34,311 nt of DNA from Terriglobales bacterium (lineage in GTDB: Bacteria > Acidobacteriota > Terriglobia > Terriglobales > Acidobacteriaceae), in contig JAICYU010000015.1 of the NCBI GenBank assembly GCA_025934025.1, forward strand, positions 1-34,311. The letters are read 5' to 3'. The notes below the pieces were generated by a model, which saw only the letters and a program-made list of their open reading frames with translations, had not been told where the DNA came from and made no database searches. Below are positions 9,427 to 16,770 of the stretch, in pieces. Every line of letters begins with the position of its first letter. Positions within the stretch are counted from its first letter, which is position 1. The position numbers and the translations under genes were made by a program.

Positions 9427-10769
9427 TGCTTCACCTCCGCGCTGTTATCCACTGCGGATTGTCGCGGGATAGGCGCTCCGACCGCCAACTCCAACTCAGC
9501 CATATGCTGCTCAAACTCAGCGATTGCGCGGAAGTAGGCGTAATCCACATCCAGCGTGGTGTTCTGGCTGTCGAGCAGGTTGAGAATGTCCGTGCGGTCG
9601 TTTTCGTAAGCAATGACGGTGGAGTGCAATGTCGCATTCGCCTGAGGCCGCAACGAATTCTGGTAGAGATCAACCAGGCGCTTGGCCGAATTTGCCCGCA
9701 CCAGCGCCTCCTGAATTTCCCGGAACACAAAGAGCCGCGTTGCTTCAAACTCTGCTTGCCGTTCGCTAACCATCGCTTGCGCCTCGCTGATCTCCGAATC
9801 GTGTTTGCGCCGATTCAGCCAGGGCAGCGTGATCGAACCCTCAATCATGTAATTGTTCCGGAATTGCGACCCGCTCGGCATCAGCATGTACCCGGCGCTG
9901 GCGGAAAAGTCAGGCGTGTATTGCTTGCCAGCAAGTGCGACTTCGCCTTTCGCCTGCTTTATAGCGGCCATCGCTGCCGTCAGTTCAGGGCGATTTTGCA
10001 ACGCGAGTTGTTGAAGTTTCCCGGCAGCAGGAATTTCCGCCGGCGCGATGTATTGGCCGGCGACTTCAAGCGGCGAATCAGGACTGCGACCGAGCAGCGT
10101 ATTCAGCGTCGCGCGGCCCAGTTCCGCATCCTGTTCGAGCATCACCAGGTGCTCGATCAGCTTGGTTAAGGCGACCTGCGCCTTCAGCACGTCCTGCTGG
10201 GGCGTCTTTCCAACCGAATACTTGATTCGTGCCGCCTCGAACGCCTGACGCGCAATTGCTACCTGCTGATCGTGTACCCGGAACTCGTCACTGTTGCGCA
10301 AGAGGTCATAGAAAGACTTGCGGACCTCTGCTGAAATTTCTCGCTTCTTCGCTTCGAGTTCGGCTTTCACCACCGTGCCGGCATCGCCCGCGACCTGTGA
10401 GCGCAGCCACCGTTTCCCAGGTCCGGGAAAGCTCTGCCCCACCATGAACATGTTCATGGCGGCGTTGTAATTCCATGGCTGCGCCAGTGGCACCTGCCAG
10501 GAGCGGTATATCAAGGATGGATCGTCGAGCGCGCCCGCGCCTGAGACATGCGCCTCCGCTATCGCCACCTTGCGTGCAGCGACGCGAATTTCGGGATTCG
10601 CTTGCAACGCGATCTGTTCAGCTTGTTCCAGGCTGATAGGCGCCGCCGCCGGATTAGTGCGCGAATGCTGAGCCGGCAACAGGCTGAGCGCTGCCTCATA
10701 TGGATCATCCGCCGCAGCGAGCACCGCAGCAGCAAGACAAAGAAATACACATAGAAAAATGGCTTTCAT
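9423..10769 (-). CDS. cusC: CusC/TolC-family outer-membrane efflux protein
   Basis: The 448-residue product begins with a signal peptide (MKAIFLCVFLCLAAAVLAAA) and has the two repeated outer-membrane-efflux halves of the TolC family. These include ISLEQAEQIALQANPEI near the N-terminus and long coiled-coil helices (for example around KHDSEISEAQAMVSERQAEFEATR). It forms the trimeric channel completing the CusCBA pump. The start was set at the ATG at 10769-10767 because GGAGG lies four bases upstream and a signal peptide follows at once; the frame is open 20 codons further upstream but without support. I see no lipobox, unlike E. coli CusC. The 3' end overlaps cusB by 4 bases. Confidence 0.93.
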   Translation of the reverse strand: MKAIFLCVFLCLAAAVLAAADDPYEAALSLLPAQHSRTNPAAAPISLEQAEQIALQANPEIRVAARKVAIAEAHVSGAGALDDPSLIYRSWQVPLAQPWNYNAAMNMFMVGQSFPGPGKRWLRSQVAGDAGTVVKAELEAKKREISAEVRKSFYDLLRNSDEFRVHDQQVAIARQAFEAARIKYSVGKTPQQDVLKAQVALTKLIEHLVMLEQDAELGRATLNTLLGRSPDSPLEVAGQYIAPAEIPAAGKLQQLALQNRPELTAAMAAIKQAKGEVALAGKQYTPDFSASAGYMLMPSGSQFRNNYMIEGSITLPWLNRRKHDSEISEAQAMVSERQAEFEATRLFVFREIQEALVRANSAKRLVDLYQNSLRPQANATLHSTVIAYENDRTDILNLLDSQNTTLDVDYAYFRAIAEFEQHMAELELAVGAPIPRQSAVDNSAEVKQ

Positions 10770-10798
10770 CGTTCCTCCGCAAAAAAGGCGCCTGGAGA

Positions 10799-10818
10799 GG
10801 CACACCAAGGCGTGTGCC
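10799..10818 (-). promoter_or_regulatory. Hairpin plus U-tract between the leader gene and cusC
   Basis: Arms 10799-10805 (GGCACAC) and 10812-10818 (GTGTGCC) pair perfectly around a 6-base loop. Read on the minus strand the hairpin is followed, after TCTCCAGGCGCC, by six T residues just before the cusC ribosome site. This could partly terminate or process the transcript between the small Cys/Met protein and cusCBA. The U-tract is about 12 bases from the stem, so it is not a classical terminator. Confidence 0.35.
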
Positions 10819-10838
10819 CGAACGGACAAAAGCCAGCG

Positions 10839-11201
10839 CTAAATTCTCAAGATGGAAGAACTGCCGGGTGGGCTCTCAGGAGCCGGATGTAGCTGAAAGA
10901 AAGAAAACTCGCTTTTTGCCAGGGGAGGGTTTGCTAGTTCGACTACCGCTGCTGATGACGCAACCAGCGGCGTCATGTGTGTAGTCGGAACCTGCAACAT
11001 CGGGTCGGGCTGCCGCACTTCTGTCTGGCAGCACGAATGTGAACTCGGCATGTTCATGGAGCCGCACTGCTTTGCCATGTGCTTACAGCATTCGCGCTCC
11101 GCCTGGGTCATCTCGGCAGCAGAGGTGAGGCACGCCATAGCCGGATATCCGAACAGAACAATCAGGAGCAGAGTGCTCGCGAGTTTACGCAGGATTTTCA
11201 A
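10839..11201 (-). CDS. Small exported Cys/Met/His-rich protein heading the copper operon
   Basis: A 120-residue product with an N-terminal signal sequence (MKILRKLASTLLLIVLFGYP, then AMAC) and no family I recognise. The mature part holds a dense cluster of soft-metal ligands: Cys38-Cys39, His41, Met42, Cys46, Met49, Met51, His55 and Cys57-Cys58, with another Cys at 24. The rest is Pro/Ser-rich and probably disordered. The AMAC site could be a weak lipobox or a signal-peptidase I site. It is the first gene of the run into cusCBA (69 bases before cusC), so a periplasmic copper-binding or buffering role is inferred. The start is TTG at 11201; a later Met would lose the signal peptide. Confidence 0.75.
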   Translation of the reverse strand: MKILRKLASTLLLIVLFGYPAMACLTSAAEMTQAERECCKHMAKQCGSMNMPSSHSCCQTEVRQPDPMLQVPTTHMTPLVASSAAVVELANPPLAKSEFSFFQLHPAPESPPGSSSILRI

Positions 11202-11215
11202 GCTTCTGCTAGTTT

Positions 11216-11243
11216 ACTCCGGCCTTCACGCGGCCGGTAGTTA
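11216..11243. promoter_or_regulatory. Inverted repeat upstream of the copper operon
   Basis: Perfect arms CCGGCC (11219-11224) and GGCCGG (11232-11237) flank a 7-base spacer. Flanking ACT and AGT extend the symmetry with a one-base bulge. It lies 15-40 bases before the TTG of the first copper-operon gene, so it could be an operator in the promoter or a hairpin in the 5' untranslated region. No known CueR, CsoR or CopY box was recognised. Confidence 0.3.
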
Positions 11244-11407
11244 TGGCTTATGCCCTAGGTCACTGGAGTAGACAGACCCGAGGATTTGCTCTCAATGCAA
11301 GGGTCAGGGAGTTTTTTGCCAACAAGCCCGCACTAAGATAACTTGGAGTGAACTGCTAGTCCCGCTCCGCCATTGACGCGAGTTAGCCAGAGTACTTTTG
11401 GCGGTTT

Positions 11408-11486
11408 AATTGCCGGGGGGGGGATTGCGAGATAAAATTACGAGCTGTGGGAGTGTGTCACGCCAATTGCCGGGGGGAATTGCGCG
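11408..11486. repeat. Short direct repeat with long G-tracts
   Basis: Two copies of AATTGCC-Gn-(A)ATTGCG lie in the divergent intergenic region: 11408-11429 with nine G and 11465-11484 with six G. They start 57 bases apart, and the second lies about 85 bases before the winged-helix gene start. Together with 11216-11243 they are the only structure I see in the 367-base gap between the divergent copper and KaiC clusters. The G9 run is also a place where read errors are likely. Confidence 0.45.
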
Positions 11487-11568
11487 TCTGCAACACATAC
11501 ATTTTTCCTCTAATATCACTCTTCATCTTGCGCAGCCCAGGACTAACGAGCACGTGTAGGGTGCCGTC

Positions 11569-12003
11569 ATGACCGATAAGCCTTTCAGCAACCGTCAGCA
11601 GCTTGAAGAAATCAGGCGGCTGCTCGCCGGAACTCCAGTCATAAAAGCCGCCTGCGATCTCGATCTGCTGGTATTTCTCCACCGCCATCCGCGAACGCTG
11701 CTAACCAATGAGCAATTGGCCGCTTTTGTGGGATATGAGATGAAACAAGTCGCCAAGGCGATTGACGCGTTCATTGACGCCGGATTTCTGGAGCGCACGC
11801 AAAATCCCAACCACGCCGCGCGCATGTACCTTCTCGTGCTGAACGGCCCGCAGGGCGGAGGACTGAAGAGGTTCTTGCAACTGGCTTCTACGCGGCAGGG
11901 GAGGCGGGAGATTCTCGAGCTTCTTGGTCCCGGGCGACCTCAAACCGAGCCGGTTGACATTTCCAAGAGCAAAGCAAAGCGGAGGCTTCATGCCATCGCC
12001 TGA
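11569..12003 (+). CDS. Small winged-helix protein upstream of the KaiC-like gene
   Basis: A 144-residue soluble protein. Residues about 10-95 look like a winged helix: LLAGTPVIKAACDLDLLVFLHRHP, then LTNEQLAAFVG as helix 2, KQVAKAIDAFIDAGFLER as the recognition helix region, and ARMYLLVL as the wing strand. The C-terminal third is basic (KSKAKRRLH) and lacks a recognisable domain. It starts at ATG 11569 with AGGGTG upstream and ends 23 bases before the KaiC-like gene, so the two are probably co-transcribed. It may be the output or DNA-binding partner of the KaiC/kinase cluster. It is also divergent from the copper operon and could act there. The function is not established. Confidence 0.75.
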   Translation: MTDKPFSNRQQLEEIRRLLAGTPVIKAACDLDLLVFLHRHPRTLLTNEQLAAFVGYEMKQVAKAIDAFIDAGFLERTQNPNHAARMYLLVLNGPQGGGLKRFLQLASTRQGRREILELLGPGRPQTEPVDISKSKAKRRLHAIA

Positions 12004-12026
12004 TTTTCCAAGCACGGAGGGCTTCT

Positions 12027-13559
12027 ATGGCTGAACGCGATCTGGTCAAGACCGGCATTGCCGGACTGGACGACATTCTGTCCGGCGGCATTCCCCGCGG
12101 CAACGTGATCCTGGTGGAAGGCGCAATCGGATGTGGCAAGACCACCATGGGCGTGGAGTTCATATACCGGGGCGCCAGCCAGTTCGATGAGCCCGGCGTT
12201 GTCGTCGTCTTCGAGGTGTCGCCGGACAAGCTCATGCGCGACGCCTTGGGGTTTGGCTGGGACCTGGCCGAGCTGGAGCGGCAGGAACGGCTGAAAATCG
12301 TCTTCACCACCCGCGAAGTTTTGCGGCAGGAGCTACAGCAGGCGGACAGTGTGCTGCTGGAAGAAGCGGCCAAAATCGGTGCGCGGCGCATTTTCATTGA
12401 TGGCGTGGCCCGGCTGGTGGGCGGCAACGGCACGCCAGAGTCACGCTCCGCCTTCCATGTGCTCACTGAGGGCTTGCAGCGCGAAAATCTCACCGCGCTT
12501 CTGGCTGTGGAAGCGTCGTCGCTTAACGGGCATGGGGTCGCATCGCTGCCTGAGGAGTCCATTGCCGATAGCGTGATCCGGCTCAAGATGGAGGACAATC
12601 AGCGCGCCATCTTCCGTTCTCTGGAAGTCGTGAAATCGCGCGGGCAGGATTTTCAGATGGGACGCCACACGTTTCGCATCATTGACCGGCACGGAATTCA
12701 GGTGTACCGGCGCGTCCAGGCGCCTCGGAAAGCGAGCCGCGACCTTGCCGCGGCTTTTGATCCCAAAACGCGAGTTCCCACCGGCACTCCCGGTCTCGAT
12801 GAGATGACGAATGGCGGCTACTTCATCGGCAGCACTACCGTGGTGGCGGGAATCTCCGGCGTAGGCAAGAGCGTGATGGGATTGCAATACATTGCGGAAG
12901 GTGCGCGGCGGGGCGAGCGCAGCCTGATGCTCTCGCTGGACGAGCAGGTGGAACAGATCATGCGCAACGCCGTCACCATCGGCATTGATTTAGAAGGACA
13001 AATGAAAAGCGGCATGGTTCGCGTGGAATATGAACCGCCGCAGGAAATCGAAGTTGATGTGCATTTTCATCACATCGAAGAACTAGTAAAGGAGTTCAAG
13101 CCCAAGCGGGTGCTGATTGACAGCCTCTCCACCTATGGCTCAAGCCTCGGCCCTGGCGGCCGGGTGTTTCGCGACTTCTTCCATGCTCTGGTCGCGCTTA
13201 TGAAAGAATCCAAGATTGCAGCGGTTTATAACCATGAAAATCCTGAGATGCTGGGGATGAATTCGATGATGGGCGACTTCGGCATGAGCTCTCTGGTGGA
13301 CAACATCGTGCTGATGAACTGGGTTGAGTTGGGAGACGCCTTCCGCCTGGGAATGACCATTGCGAAGATGCGGGCGAACCCAGTGGACCGGATCACCCGC
13401 GAATGCGAGATTATGAATGGCAAAGGCATGCGCGTGCTGCCACGGGCGCTGCCTGTGCCCAGGCTGCCATTCTCCTCGTACAGGGGTCTCGTATCGCGCT
13501 CGCCGGAGCGCAGCAGGCGGACGGTCGAGGAGGTTGCTCCTGATGGATCCAGCGAATAA
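12027..13559 (+). CDS. KaiC-like double-domain RecA-fold ATPase
   Basis: A 510-residue protein with two tandem KaiC domains. CI (about residues 7-230) has Walker A GAIGCGKTT (32-40); CII (about 249-472) has GISGVGKSV (275-283). In cyanobacterial KaiC each P-loop is followed by a catalytic Glu pair. Here CI reads FEV (Glu63, then Val64) and CII reads Asp305-Glu306. The region aligning with the KaiC autophosphorylation pair Ser431/Thr432 reads GMSSLVDNIVL, giving Ser421/Ser422. Residues after about 473 are a Pro/Arg/Ser-rich tail. No kaiA or kaiB is present, so a clock role should not be assumed; non-cyanobacterial KaiC proteins act as signalling hubs. AGCACGGAGGG upstream provides the ribosome site. 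The 3' end overlaps the following kinase gene by 17 bases. Confidence 0.92.
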   Translation: MAERDLVKTGIAGLDDILSGGIPRGNVILVEGAIGCGKTTMGVEFIYRGASQFDEPGVVVVFEVSPDKLMRDALGFGWDLAELERQERLKIVFTTREVLRQELQQADSVLLEEAAKIGARRIFIDGVARLVGGNGTPESRSAFHVLTEGLQRENLTALLAVEASSLNGHGVASLPEESIADSVIRLKMEDNQRAIFRSLEVVKSRGQDFQMGRHTFRIIDRHGIQVYRRVQAPRKASRDLAAAFDPKTRVPTGTPGLDEMTNGGYFIGSTTVVAGISGVGKSVMGLQYIAEGARRGERSLMLSLDEQVEQIMRNAVTIGIDLEGQMKSGMVRVEYEPPQEIEVDVHFHHIEELVKEFKPKRVLIDSLSTYGSSLGPGGRVFRDFFHALVALMKESKIAAVYNHENPEMLGMNSMMGDFGMSSLVDNIVLMNWVELGDAFRLGMTIAKMRANPVDRITRECEIMNGKGMRVLPRALPVPRLPFSSYRGLVSRSPERSRRTVEEVAPDGSSE

Positions 13560-14895
13560 CGGGCTCTTCAGCTCCGACCTTTGGCTGCGCGCGCTCGAAA
13601 GTTACGCCTCAGGCACCCACCTGACTGTGAAATTGTTTGACGCGGAAGAGCGCGTGGTCTTCGGCCCGGTGAACCCCACGCCCTTGTTCCAGTTGTTCGA
13701 GCAAAAGGGATACGATCCCGGCATCCTGGCGGAATGCGCGCGCCGCTGCCTGGCACAAACTGATAGCCGGCCTGCGGTGATGGTGTCTCAAGTATCCGGA
13801 TTGACCGCGATCGGCGCCTCGCTGGTGCTGGAAGGCAAGATCGTGGGCGCCGCTGTGGCAGGGTACGCCTTTGTGGACTTCTCCCAGTTATCTGAGGTGC
13901 AGCGCCTGGCGAAGGACGCGGGCATTCAATTTGAGCGGGTCTGGCGGGTGGCCAGAGAGCAGAAGCCCATACCGCAGCACCGGTTAATGCTCAATGGAGA
14001 GCTGTTGCAAGTTCTGGGAGACGCCCTGCTGCGAGAGAATTACCGCACCCGGCAATACGAAGAGGCGGTATTGAAACTGAAAGAGGCGGCAAAGGAAAAA
14101 GACGAGACCCACCGGGAGTTAAGAGAACACGAAGAGCGGCTGCACAAAGCAGAGAAAATGGCAGCGGCCGGTCAGCTTGCCGCCGCGATGGCGCACGAAA
14201 TCAACAATCCGCTGGCGGCAGTCACGAATTCGCTGTACCTGCTGGAAACGCAGACGAATCTGGACCAGACAGCGCGTCTCATGGTTACCACGGCGGCCGC
14301 GGAACTTGCCCGTGTCTCGCGCATCGTGAAGCAGAGTCTTTCATATTACCGGGTGGGAACAGCTCCCCGCGATCTCGATCTGGGCGGGATCGTGCAAGAA
14401 TCTCTGCAAATCTTCAGCGAAAAACTGCGGCGCATTGGCATTGAGGTAAAGACCAGTATTCAAGGCGGCGCGGCGATACTTGGATTCCCTGACGAACTTC
14501 GGCAGGTGATTGACAACCTGCTGCTCAATGCCATGGAAGCTATGCCGTCCGGCGGGGGGCTAAGCATTTCCGTGCGCCGTTCGTTTGACTGGACGCATCG
14601 CCGCCGCAAAGGAGATCACAAGGGCGTGCGGCTCACCATTGCAGATTCAGGATCTGGCATCTCCAAAGAGAATAGCCGTAAAATCTTTGAGCCGTTCTTC
14701 ACCACAAAATTAGATAAGGGAACCGGACTGGGACTGTGGATTTTGCAGGGCATCATCGCCAAACACGAAGGCTCCATGAAGGTGCGAAGTTCCGACGCCG
14801 CCGGTAAAAGTGGAACTGTCATCTCCATATTTCTGCCTTCGCACTCCCGCGCGCTGGAGAAGGCCAAGGCGCCAAATTCCGCATCGGTTGCTTGA
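13543..14895 (+). CDS. Soluble histidine kinase with PocR-like sensor domain
   Basis: The 450-residue product has an N-terminal sensor region (about residues 10-135) resembling PocR-type ligand domains, including ECARRCL and GASLVLEGKIVGAAVAGYAF. A charged coiled coil follows (about 165-205), then HisKA with the H-box AMAHEINNPL (His218) and a HATPase domain with VIDNLLLNAMEAM, DSGSGI, EPFFTTK and GTGLGL. No transmembrane helix is seen, so it senses a cytoplasmic signal. The start at ATG 13543 is chosen because GAGGAGG ends 9 bases upstream; it overlaps the KaiC-like gene by 17 bases, implying translational coupling. The only receiver nearby is the degenerate one on the opposite strand, so its true target is unknown. 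The PocR assignment is tentative. Confidence 0.9.
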   Translation: MDPANNGLFSSDLWLRALESYASGTHLTVKLFDAEERVVFGPVNPTPLFQLFEQKGYDPGILAECARRCLAQTDSRPAVMVSQVSGLTAIGASLVLEGKIVGAAVAGYAFVDFSQLSEVQRLAKDAGIQFERVWRVAREQKPIPQHRLMLNGELLQVLGDALLRENYRTRQYEEAVLKLKEAAKEKDETHRELREHEERLHKAEKMAAAGQLAAAMAHEINNPLAAVTNSLYLLETQTNLDQTARLMVTTAAAELARVSRIVKQSLSYYRVGTAPRDLDLGGIVQESLQIFSEKLRRIGIEVKTSIQGGAAILGFPDELRQVIDNLLLNAMEAMPSGGGLSISVRRSFDWTHRRRKGDHKGVRLTIADSGSGISKENSRKIFEPFFTTKLDKGTGLGLWILQGIIAKHEGSMKVRSSDAAGKSGTVISIFLPSHSRALEKAKAPNSASVA

Positions 14896-14949
14896 TTTTT
14901 CCTCCGCGACCCTACCCGTTGTGACAGTTTGTGAAAACCCTCGCCCACA

Positions 14950-15345
14950 TCATCCGAACAGCCTTTGCAGCAGCTCAAGCAGTTCTTTCGGCTCGTAAGA
15001 AGAAAGCTGGTGGTCAACTCCTTTGCAGTCAAAGTTATGTCCGGCAGGGGAAATCAAGATGACGGGCACCTTTGCCGCGATAGACTTCATCTGCCTCACG
15101 ATTTCCGAGCATTCAATATCTCGGACATCCACATTCAAGACCACGGCGTCAACGTTGGGAAATCTGCGCAGTGTGGCGATGGATTCGGCGCCGCTGTAAC
15201 AGGTAATCACATTGAATTTGGCGGTTTCGAGTACCAGCTTGCGCGATGAGATGCTGCCCGGATGGTCCGGATCAACCACGATGAAAGTCGGCCGAAATAC
15301 CTTCGCGTCTTGCTTCTTCAATATCTGCCGTTCTCCCTCCCGCAT
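14950..15345 (-). CDS. Degenerate response-regulator receiver domain
   Basis: A 131-residue stand-alone receiver-like protein. The fold signature is clear: FIVVDPDHPG at strand 1, VDAVVLNVDV at strand 3, VPVILISPAG at strand 4 and an ELLELLQRLFG end helix. The position that normally holds the phospho-acceptor Asp is Asn71, and the conserved Lys before the last helix is replaced (LSSYEPKELL, Ser116). The acidic pair is present as Asp25/Asp27. It therefore probably cannot be phosphorylated in the usual way and may act as a protein-binding pseudo-receiver. It converges with the KaiC-associated kinase (54-base gap) and lies 118 bases downstream of deoC. The exact start is uncertain; the ATG at 15345 lacks a good ribosome site. 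Confidence 0.8.
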   Translation of the reverse strand: MREGERQILKKQDAKVFRPTFIVVDPDHPGSISSRKLVLETAKFNVITCYSGAESIATLRRFPNVDAVVLNVDVRDIECSEIVRQMKSIAAKVPVILISPAGHNFDCKGVDHQLSSYEPKELLELLQRLFG

Positions 15346-15370
15346 TAATGCAATACGTTTTAGAACTCGT

Positions 15371-15401
15371 CAACGCTGCTTGCGTTGCCTTTTGCGAAAG
15401 G
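15371..15401. other. Two small tandem hairpins between deoC and the receiver gene
   Basis: CAACGC/GCGTTG (15371-15376 and 15382-15387) is immediately followed by CCTTT-TGCG-AAAGG (15388-15401). Neither has a U-tract on either strand. They may be weak terminators or RNA processing sites after deoC. Confidence 0.3.
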
Positions 15402-15463
15402 CGCTCTTGTTAAAGCTTGGTTTCAAGGGGTGAGCAGCAGTAACTGCGACAGATGAGCGGCCT

Positions 15464-16180
15464 CTATCGTCCGTTGGATTCGGGCGCGCCAAGCTCGTGG
15501 AGAATCGCCACGCCAGAACTGGTTCCGATGCGGCTGGCCCCGGCTTCAATCATGGCTTGCGCACTAGCTGCGCTGCGGACACCGCCGGAAGCTTTGACTC
15601 CGGCGCGCTCTCCGACTACACCGCGCATGAGTGTGACATCATCGGCCGATGCGCCACCAAGAAAACCGGTTGCGGTCTTCACGAAATCAGCTCGCGCCGC
15701 AAGGCTGATCTGGCAGGCAACAATCTTCTCTTCCAGGGAAAGGAGCGGAGTTTCAAGAATCACTTTCACAGTGGCGCCGCGGGCATGCGCTACTTCCACC
15801 ACGGCGGAGATATCGTTCTGCGCTATCTGCCGGTCGCCCGATTTAAGCGCGCCGATGTTCATCACCACCTCAAGTTCGTTGGCACCCATGCGAATGGCTT
15901 CTTCCGCTTCAAAACGCTTCACCGTGCTGTGGCTTGCGCCAAGGGGGAAGCCGACGGTGGCTGCCACGCTCACTCCGCTTCTCTCCAACTCAGAAGCCGC
16001 CAGACTGATCCACCACGGATTCACGCAGACCGCCGCAAAGCGAAAATAAACCGCTTCCTTGCACAGCCGGATGATCTGGTCGCGGGTAGCATCAGGTTTG
16101 AGAAGGGTATGGTCAATGCAACCGGCCATGGTTTGCCAGCCGGTCGCCTGGATGTGAGGTTCAGTCAGCAGTGGAGACAT
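15464..16180 (-). CDS. deoC: Deoxyribose-phosphate aldolase
   Basis: The 238-residue TIM-barrel enzyme splits 2-deoxyribose 5-phosphate into acetaldehyde and glyceraldehyde 3-phosphate in deoxynucleoside breakdown. Motifs are clear: IDHTLLKPDAT near residue 22, VCVNPWW, VGFPLG, the Schiff-base lysine in DFVKTATGF (Lys168), the second active lysine in GVKASGG (Lys196), and the phosphate-binding RIGTSSG near the end. The site matching E. coli Asp102 reads NELEVVMN, so a Glu appears where Asp is usual. Length is normal for the family. It lies 60 bases downstream of hpt in a small nucleotide-salvage run. The start ATG has no obvious ribosome site but fits family length. Confidence 0.95.
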   Translation of the reverse strand: MSPLLTEPHIQATGWQTMAGCIDHTLLKPDATRDQIIRLCKEAVYFRFAAVCVNPWWISLAASELERSGVSVAATVGFPLGASHSTVKRFEAEEAIRMGANELEVVMNIGALKSGDRQIAQNDISAVVEVAHARGATVKVILETPLLSLEEKIVACQISLAARADFVKTATGFLGGASADDVTLMRGVVGERAGVKASGGVRSAASAQAMIEAGASRIGTSSGVAILHELGAPESNGR

Positions 16181-16240
16181 CCAAGGCGGATTTTAGCACC
16201 GTCGCCGAAATGTGGAACACAGGAATTGTAAAGGCAGAAA

Positions 16241-16765
16241 TCACACCACGTGCTCGTCTTCCCCAAGAATTCGGATGTCGGGCAGGTTGCGATAGCGCTC
16301 GTCATAATCCAGCCCATAGCCGACCAGAAACTTGTCCGGGACCTTGAAGCCAACGTAGTCGGCCTCGATCGGGGTGCGGCGGCGGGAGGGCTTATCCAGC
16401 AGGGCAGCAATCTTGAACGAGCGCGGCTGGTGCGCTACCAGATGCTTGCGGAGAAAATTCATTGTCAGTCCGGTATCGAGGATGTCTTCCACCAGCACGA
16501 CGTTTTTGTCGCGCAGCGGCGTGATGACATCTTTAATGAGCTGCACCTCGCCACCACTCATCGTGCCTCCGGCATAGCTGCGCACGGCGATGAAGTCGAA
16601 GGTGGCGTCGAGCTGGATTTCCCGCGCCAGATCGCTAAGGAACAGGCATGCACCTTTCAGCACGCCAATCAGGACGACAGTTTCGCCCGCGAAATCGCGC
16701 GTGATCTGCTGGCCGATGGAGGCTACCGCCGAGGCAATCTGGTCACGGGTAAGAAGGACTTCCAT
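16241..16765 (-). CDS. hpt: Hypoxanthine phosphoribosyltransferase
   Basis: The 174-residue product is a full-length purine-salvage transferase that makes IMP or GMP from hypoxanthine or guanine and PRPP. The PRPP-binding loop VVLVEDILDTGLT is intact, as are VLKGACLFLSDL near residue 35, RSYAGGTMSG and the C-terminal FLVGYGLDYDERYRNLPDI. The start ATG lies five bases after the stop of the small CxxC gene, so the two are probably one transcript, followed by deoC. Assignment as hpt rather than gpt rests on these motifs. Confidence 0.96.
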   Translation of the reverse strand: MEVLLTRDQIASAVASIGQQITRDFAGETVVLIGVLKGACLFLSDLAREIQLDATFDFIAVRSYAGGTMSGGEVQLIKDVITPLRDKNVVLVEDILDTGLTMNFLRKHLVAHQPRSFKIAALLDKPSRRRTPIEADYVGFKVPDKFLVGYGLDYDERYRNLPDIRILGEDEHVV

Positions 16766-16770
16766 CGCGC

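Noticed and set aside
13417-13542. Upstream extension of the PocR-like kinase by 42 codons
   Set aside because: Cys/Arg-rich sequence inside the KaiC-like gene; GAGGAGG before ATG 13543 marks the true start.
11569-14895. A complete circadian clock (kai) locus
   Set aside because: No KaiA or KaiB homologue is in the window, so only a KaiC-like signalling module is claimed.
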